From: a virus
Reading direction: 5' to 3' (one strand)
IMG/VR virus record: IMGVR_UViG_3300032797_000085
Span: 1-31,963 of that record
DNA length: 31,963 nucleotides
How positions within the stretch are numbered: position 1 is the stretch's first letter; every line of letters starts with the position of its first letter. The position numbers and the translations under genes are program-made. The notes beneath the pieces are model-generated. The model saw only the letters and a program-made list of their open reading frames with translations, had not been told where the DNA came from and did no database searches. Positions 29,067 through 31,963 of the stretch are shown here, in pieces.

Positions 29067-29634
29067 TATAGTTCCGTTTGGTGAACCCGTAGACTTCAAG
29101 GACTTCAAGGACAAGTGGGAGTGGAGAAAGAAGCAGTGGTGGTATCCCTGGTCCCAAGTATGGTGGTGGATACGGCACGGTATCTGGCAAAAGATAGGTG
29201 ATATACCGAATCATATAAAATGGTTTTTCCAGAGAGGTCTTAGGGGATACTCCGACTTCGATTTATGGGGTACGTGGGATTACCTAGGACCACTTATCCT
29301 CAATATGCTTGTAGACCTGAAGAGGATAAAGCACGGAACTCCGGCTACAGAGGATCCTATTACTGGTAAATTTACAGGCGACGCAGACAAGGACTATGAC
29401 GAGAAGAGGTGGGACGAAATACTGGACAAGATGATACGTGGGTTCGCTATTATTGCCAAGATACAGAACGGAGAACTTGAAGTAGGTACTGGTATGAGTG
29501 ACGAACAGAAGGCGGAGATGAACGAACATTGGAAAAAGGAAGGATGGGGAAGGTTTACAACCAAAGAGGAAGAGGAACAAATACAGGAGTCTTTCAGACT
29601 TTTAGGTAAGCACTTCTTTTCTCTATGGGATTAA
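29044..29634 (+). CDS. Hypothetical Trp-rich phage protein, 196 aa, TTG start
   Basis: The start is TTG 29044 within the recA 3' end. The N-terminal third is very rich in Trp and aromatics (WEWRKKQWWYPWSQVWWWIR), then FFQRGLRGYSDFDLWGTWDY and a helical region with LILNMLVDLKRIKHG. Proteins with a W-rich start followed by D-x-D-LW..WDYL are frequent near phage replication genes and have no known function. No membrane helix is obvious despite the Trp content. Confidence 0.6.
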   Translation: MKKLKKSDIVPFGEPVDFKDFKDKWEWRKKQWWYPWSQVWWWIRHGIWQKIGDIPNHIKWFFQRGLRGYSDFDLWGTWDYLGPLILNMLVDLKRIKHGTPATEDPITGKFTGDADKDYDEKRWDEILDKMIRGFAIIAKIQNGELEVGTGMSDEQKAEMNEHWKKEGWGRFTTKEEEEQIQESFRLLGKHFFSLWD

Positions 29635-29642
29635 ATAATAGT

Positions 29643-29798
29643 ATGTCGCGCGGCTGCGACTGGGATAAGCCTTTCTTTACTGTTTATATGAATAGCCCGG
29701 ATGTAATGAAGTGTAATGAGTGTGGAAACGTAATAGACGATAAGACATTATATAAGGTTAATGGTAAGCGAATTTGTAGGGAGTGTTGGAATAAATGA
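29643..29798 (+). CDS. Small zinc-finger protein, 51 aa
   Basis: The product MSRGCDWDKPFFTVYMNS... contains KCNECGN and, after 20 residues, ICRECWNK, a CxxC...CxxC treble-clef or LIM-like zinc site. The ribosome site before ATG 29643 is weak. The stop overlaps the next start by ATGA. Function unknown. Confidence 0.6.
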   Translation: MSRGCDWDKPFFTVYMNSPDVMKCNECGNVIDDKTLYKVNGKRICRECWNK

Positions 29799-29989
29799 AA
29801 AAGAAAAAAGAGGAAGTTTACACACTTACATTTAAGGGTTGGATAAGCACATATGTAAGCGATGTTGATCGTATTTTAAACGACCTTAAAGTTTATATGT
29901 ACGAATCAAAAAAGAACGGAATTGTATTAGACGAAGGCACTTTTAGTTTCGTTGAGATAGCGAAGGTAAAGGAGAAAAAGAAGAAATGA
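29795..29989 (+). CDS. Hypothetical basic protein, 64 aa
   Basis: ATGA overlaps join it to both neighbours. It has Lys-rich ends (MKKKKEEV, KVKEKKKK) around a beta-alpha-beta-like core (YTLTFKGWISTYVSDVDRIL). No family is recognised. It precedes the GroES-like gene in the same series. Confidence 0.6.
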   Translation: MKKKKEEVYTLTFKGWISTYVSDVDRILNDLKVYMYESKKNGIVLDEGTFSFVEIAKVKEKKKK

Positions 29990-30255
29990 ACATAAAGTTA
30001 ATGAAGAATACCCTATTCTTTGAGTTTGACAAGGAGGGAGGAGAGGAAACAAAGACCGACGGCGGTATTATAGTTCCAGAACAGAAGGATACCTTTATCC
30101 GAAAGGTTACCATAGCCGGTGAGAATGAGTTAGGAATTAAGGTTGGAGATAAGGTATTGCTCAATCCTCACGCACAGCTTATGGAGTTTAGGTTAGGGCT
30201 TAAGTGGTATAAGCTTTGCCCGGTATCAATGGTGGTAGCTGTCATTGAGGACTAA
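29986..30255 (+). CDS. GroES-like co-chaperonin
   Basis: The 89-residue product has the Cpn10 layout: MNIKLMKNTLFFEFD, a mobile-loop region with GGIIVPEQ (26-33), then VTIAGENELGIKVGDKVLL (41-59) and a final hydrophobic strand (SMVVAVIED). GroES is about 95 residues. Phage co-chaperonins such as T4 gp31 replace GroES on host GroEL and help fold large capsid proteins. The G-x-hhhP in the loop fits GroEL contact. It starts by ATGA overlap. Confidence 0.7.
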   Translation: MNIKLMKNTLFFEFDKEGGEETKTDGGIIVPEQKDTFIRKVTIAGENELGIKVGDKVLLNPHAQLMEFRLGLKWYKLCPVSMVVAVIED

Positions 30256-30281
30256 ATATCTATAAGGGAGGATTTACAATA

Positions 30282-30659
30282 ATGGGGAAATATACTAAAT
30301 GGATTAAGGCAGCTTATAGGTATTACAATGATGAAGTTCGGAATTATATTCCGGACGCAGACGATATAATCGGAACTGTTATAGATTTTATGGAGAACGA
30401 AGGCCATACTTTAACAGACGAAGATATAAGACAAATTGAGAAAGAAGTGGGAGTAAATGAACAGACTGGAGCTGGGGCTGCGGGGGGAACGACGACAGCA
30501 ACGTTCCAACCGGCAGTAGGTCCAGCGGGTTCTCCATCTAAATCTGGTGCATTCCCCGGAACAGAGCTAAAGAGAAAAAAGAAGAAAATAAACGAAAAAA
30601 TTGAGGGAGCCGTTGACTTTTATGGCAGGATTAAAGGGTCAAGTGTTAAGGAAAAATAA
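30282..30659 (+). CDS. Hypothetical protein, 125 aa, low-complexity middle
   Basis: GGGAGGATTT precedes ATG 30282. Residues 1-60 are helical (KWIKAAYRYYNDEVRNYI, DDIIGTVIDFMENEGH), residues 60-95 are Gly/Ala/Thr/Pro-rich (TGAGAAGGTTTATFQPAVG) and the end is basic (ELKRKKKKINEKIEGAV). It looks like a small folded domain with a flexible basic tail. No family is recognised. Confidence 0.6.
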   Translation: MGKYTKWIKAAYRYYNDEVRNYIPDADDIIGTVIDFMENEGHTLTDEDIRQIEKEVGVNEQTGAGAAGGTTTATFQPAVGPAGSPSKSGAFPGTELKRKKKKINEKIEGAVDFYGRIKGSSVKEK

Positions 30660-30680
30660 AGTTACGGGGGGTAAAAATGT

Positions 30681-31031
30681 TTGGACAACCTTTCAAAAGA
30701 GAAGGAGATTATAGAGGGAATTGTATTTGATTCCAGAAGTGAATTAAGCAATCTATTAAAAGATTACAGTAAGAATATAAAAGACCACGACATTGAAGCT
30801 GAAACCATTACGCAGATAATAGAGTATTTCATAAAAGTCATATATAAATTGAATAGGTTTAACGAGTTCAAAAGTAGGTTCCGAGTGTTAGAACGTGGTG
30901 ATAAGGTATCAAAGAAAGAACTTGATAGGTGCGATCTAGTGTTGCGGCTTTCTGATAATAATACTGTAAATATAATCAAAAATTCTATTAATAGTATTGA
31001 GGGTTCTTTCGTTAGGAAAAAGAAAAAATAA
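30681..31031 (+). CDS. Hypothetical helical protein, 116 aa, TTG start
   Basis: GGGGGG precedes TTG 30681. The product is helical throughout (MDNLSKEKEIIEGIVFDSRS..., TQIIEYFIKVIYKLNRFNEF) and ends in SFVRKKKK. A coiled-coil or four-helix form is likely. No family is recognised. An ATG at 30677 in another frame closes after 17 codons and is discarded. Confidence 0.55.
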   Translation: MDNLSKEKEIIEGIVFDSRSELSNLLKDYSKNIKDHDIEAETITQIIEYFIKVIYKLNRFNEFKSRFRVLERGDKVSKKELDRCDLVLRLSDNNTVNIIKNSINSIEGSFVRKKKK

Positions 31032-31048
31032 AGGCGGAATTATGTTAA

Positions 31049-31768
31049 ATGAAGCATATATCGTATTCAAAGATAAATTCATTCATAACCTGCCCCCTGA
31101 AATACAACTTTCAGTATGTAGAGAAGGCCGATGCAGATCCGGTAGCTTCGTCAAGTCAGCAGTTAGGTAAGTACATTCACGAAGTTTTGGAACATTGGAG
31201 AGAAGGTCTAGACATAAATGAAGTAGGAAAGTTGTTTGAGAGTAAGTGGGTTATAGCGGACGAGGAGTTAAAGGTCGTTCCGAGATTATTAGACAACGCA
31301 AAAGAGATGTATCAGCCATACTTCGGTATGCCGTTTGAATCTGAATTTGAGCTGGAATATAAGCTTCTTATTCCAAACGCAGAAGAAATATTGATAAATG
31401 GCATAGTAGACAAGCTATACAAGCTCCCAGACAATAAATATGCGATAGTTGATTTTAAGACAGGGAGGGGACGAATTGACACCTCCCTTCAGATGAAGTT
31501 TTATGTATACCTATTATGGAAGTCGAGAGGGTACAAACCGGAAGATGTGGCTTGCCAGACGTTCTGGCTACGGACAAAACAAACAGTAACGCACCAGTTT
31601 GATACACCAACAATACAAGAATTTGAGAACTGGTTACTTACTATGAACGAGATAGTGGATAGTATGGCAAAATATAAGCATCAGTTTTCGTCATCCTGTA
31701 CCTACTGTCAGTTCAGGAATACGGCTTGTGTGCCGTATAAAATAAGGAAGGAGAAATATGGAGTATAA
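31049..31768 (+). CDS. Cas4/RecB-type PD-(D/E)XK exonuclease with Fe-S cysteines
   Basis: The 239-residue product begins ISYSKINSFITCPLKYNF (C15) and has LGKYIHEVLEHW (H44), NGIVDKLY (D121) and YAIVDFKTGR (D135-x-K137), the nuclease core of the RecB/Cas4 family. The C-terminal SSCTYCQFRNTACVPY (C217, C220, C227) completes a four-Cys iron-sulfur site with C15, as in Cas4 and AddB. These enzymes resect DNA ends. No CRISPR array or cas genes are visible, so a recombination role alongside RecA and gp32 is favoured. ATG 31049 is the start. Confidence 0.85.
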   Translation: MKHISYSKINSFITCPLKYNFQYVEKADADPVASSSQQLGKYIHEVLEHWREGLDINEVGKLFESKWVIADEELKVVPRLLDNAKEMYQPYFGMPFESEFELEYKLLIPNAEEILINGIVDKLYKLPDNKYAIVDFKTGRGRIDTSLQMKFYVYLLWKSRGYKPEDVACQTFWLRTKQTVTHQFDTPTIQEFENWLLTMNEIVDSMAKYKHQFSSSCTYCQFRNTACVPYKIRKEKYGV

Positions 31769-31963
31769 AGACAAGTATCCAAACGCAAAGCTTAATGAGG
31801 AAGTGGACGTATGTATCCTAAAGGTTGACAAAGCCGGTCCTTGCCTCCATTGTGGCAAGCCTTCCCAATTTGTAGACCTTGATTTTGAAGCTAACTTCTG
31901 TTCAGAAGAATGTAATAGAGCCAAGTGGAAAGAATATGAGGAAGCCAACGAGGCTGCCGAAGA
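31758..31963 (+). CDS. Zinc-finger protein, 3' end outside window
   Basis: AAGGAAGGAG precedes ATG 31758, inside the end of the nuclease gene. The visible 68 residues include PCLHCGKPS and, after about 15 residues, FCSEECNRAKW, a CxxC...CxxxC zinc knuckle like those of FCS/MYM-type fingers. The frame is still open at the window edge. Confidence 0.6.
   Translation, partial: MEYKDKYPNAKLNEEVDVCILKVDKAGPCLHCGKPSQFVDLDFEANFCSEECNRAKWKEYEEANEAAE

Noticed and set aside
1-31963. Stop-codon reassignment as in some large phages
   Set aside because: TAA, TAG and TGA all end well-supported genes, for example TAG after the replicative helicase at 17130.
1-31963. CRISPR array accompanying the Cas4-like gene
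   Set aside because: No regularly spaced direct repeats were seen on either strand. The nuclease is better read as a phage recombination enzyme.

Overview
The window is a gene-dense stretch of a double-stranded DNA tailed phage genome, probably a large myovirus-like phage of a bacterium. Genes abut or overlap, often by ATGA, and many are tiny. The replication and recombination set is T4-like: DnaB/gp41-type helicase, TOPRIM primase, gp32-type ssDNA-binding protein, RecA/UvsX, a UvsY-like protein, a UvsW-like helicase, a RuvC-like resolvase and a gp55-like sigma factor. Peptide deformylase, a bS21 homologue and a GroES-like protein indicate a bacterial host. TAA, TAG and TGA all end convincing genes, so the standard code applies. 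No terminase, portal, major capsid, tail or DNA polymerase gene is visible. Ile ATA and Arg AGG/AGA codons are common; I do not infer a host taxon from this.

Layout. 1-1587 (+): a cut-off HNH-type protein, a small zinc protein, a methyltransferase and a hypothetical gene. 1580-11578 (-): hypothetical and possibly structural genes, a nucleotidyltransferase-fold protein, a methyltransferase, class II ribonucleotide reductase, two membrane peptides, a DHH phosphoesterase, a UvsW-like helicase and a gp55-like sigma factor. 11579-11686: divergent promoter region. 11687-17130 (+): small zinc proteins, a SAM methyltransferase, primase, bS21 homologue, a second sigma-like protein and replicative helicase. 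17140-17863: a lipoprotein and two small membrane proteins. 17860-25563: an island of six DNA methyltransferase ORFs mixed with peptide deformylase, a metallophosphoesterase, a PD-(D/E)XK candidate and a HAD phosphatase. 25560-29066: a cREC-like protein, resolvase and the UvsY/gp32/RecA module. 29044-31963: hypothetical genes, a GroES-like co-chaperonin and a Cas4/RecB-type nuclease.

Three results stand out. (1) Six sites share a bipartite promoter-like architecture: TGKAAWWTTT-like box, 12 nt, then TATTAATAT (CATTAATAT at one site), always with 22 nt between box starts and always upstream of a gene in the correct orientation. Two are back to back and share a 14-bp palindrome. Three put the -10-like box 6-7 nt before ATG with no Shine-Dalgarno, so those transcripts may be leaderless. 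(2) A beta-class DNA methyltransferase is split into an N-terminal half carrying DPPY (24083-24721) and a C-terminal half carrying the SAM-binding motif (24718-25563), and a second paralogous C-terminal half lies just upstream (23193-24086). One catalytic half may therefore serve two partners. (3) A hairpin between the gp32-like and RecA genes has a loop complementary to the recA Shine-Dalgarno, a candidate pseudoknot control element.

Taken together, the phage appears to make its own dNTPs and replisome, redirect transcription with its own sigma factors and promoters, touch translation through bS21 and deformylase, and modify its DNA heavily, presumably to escape host restriction.
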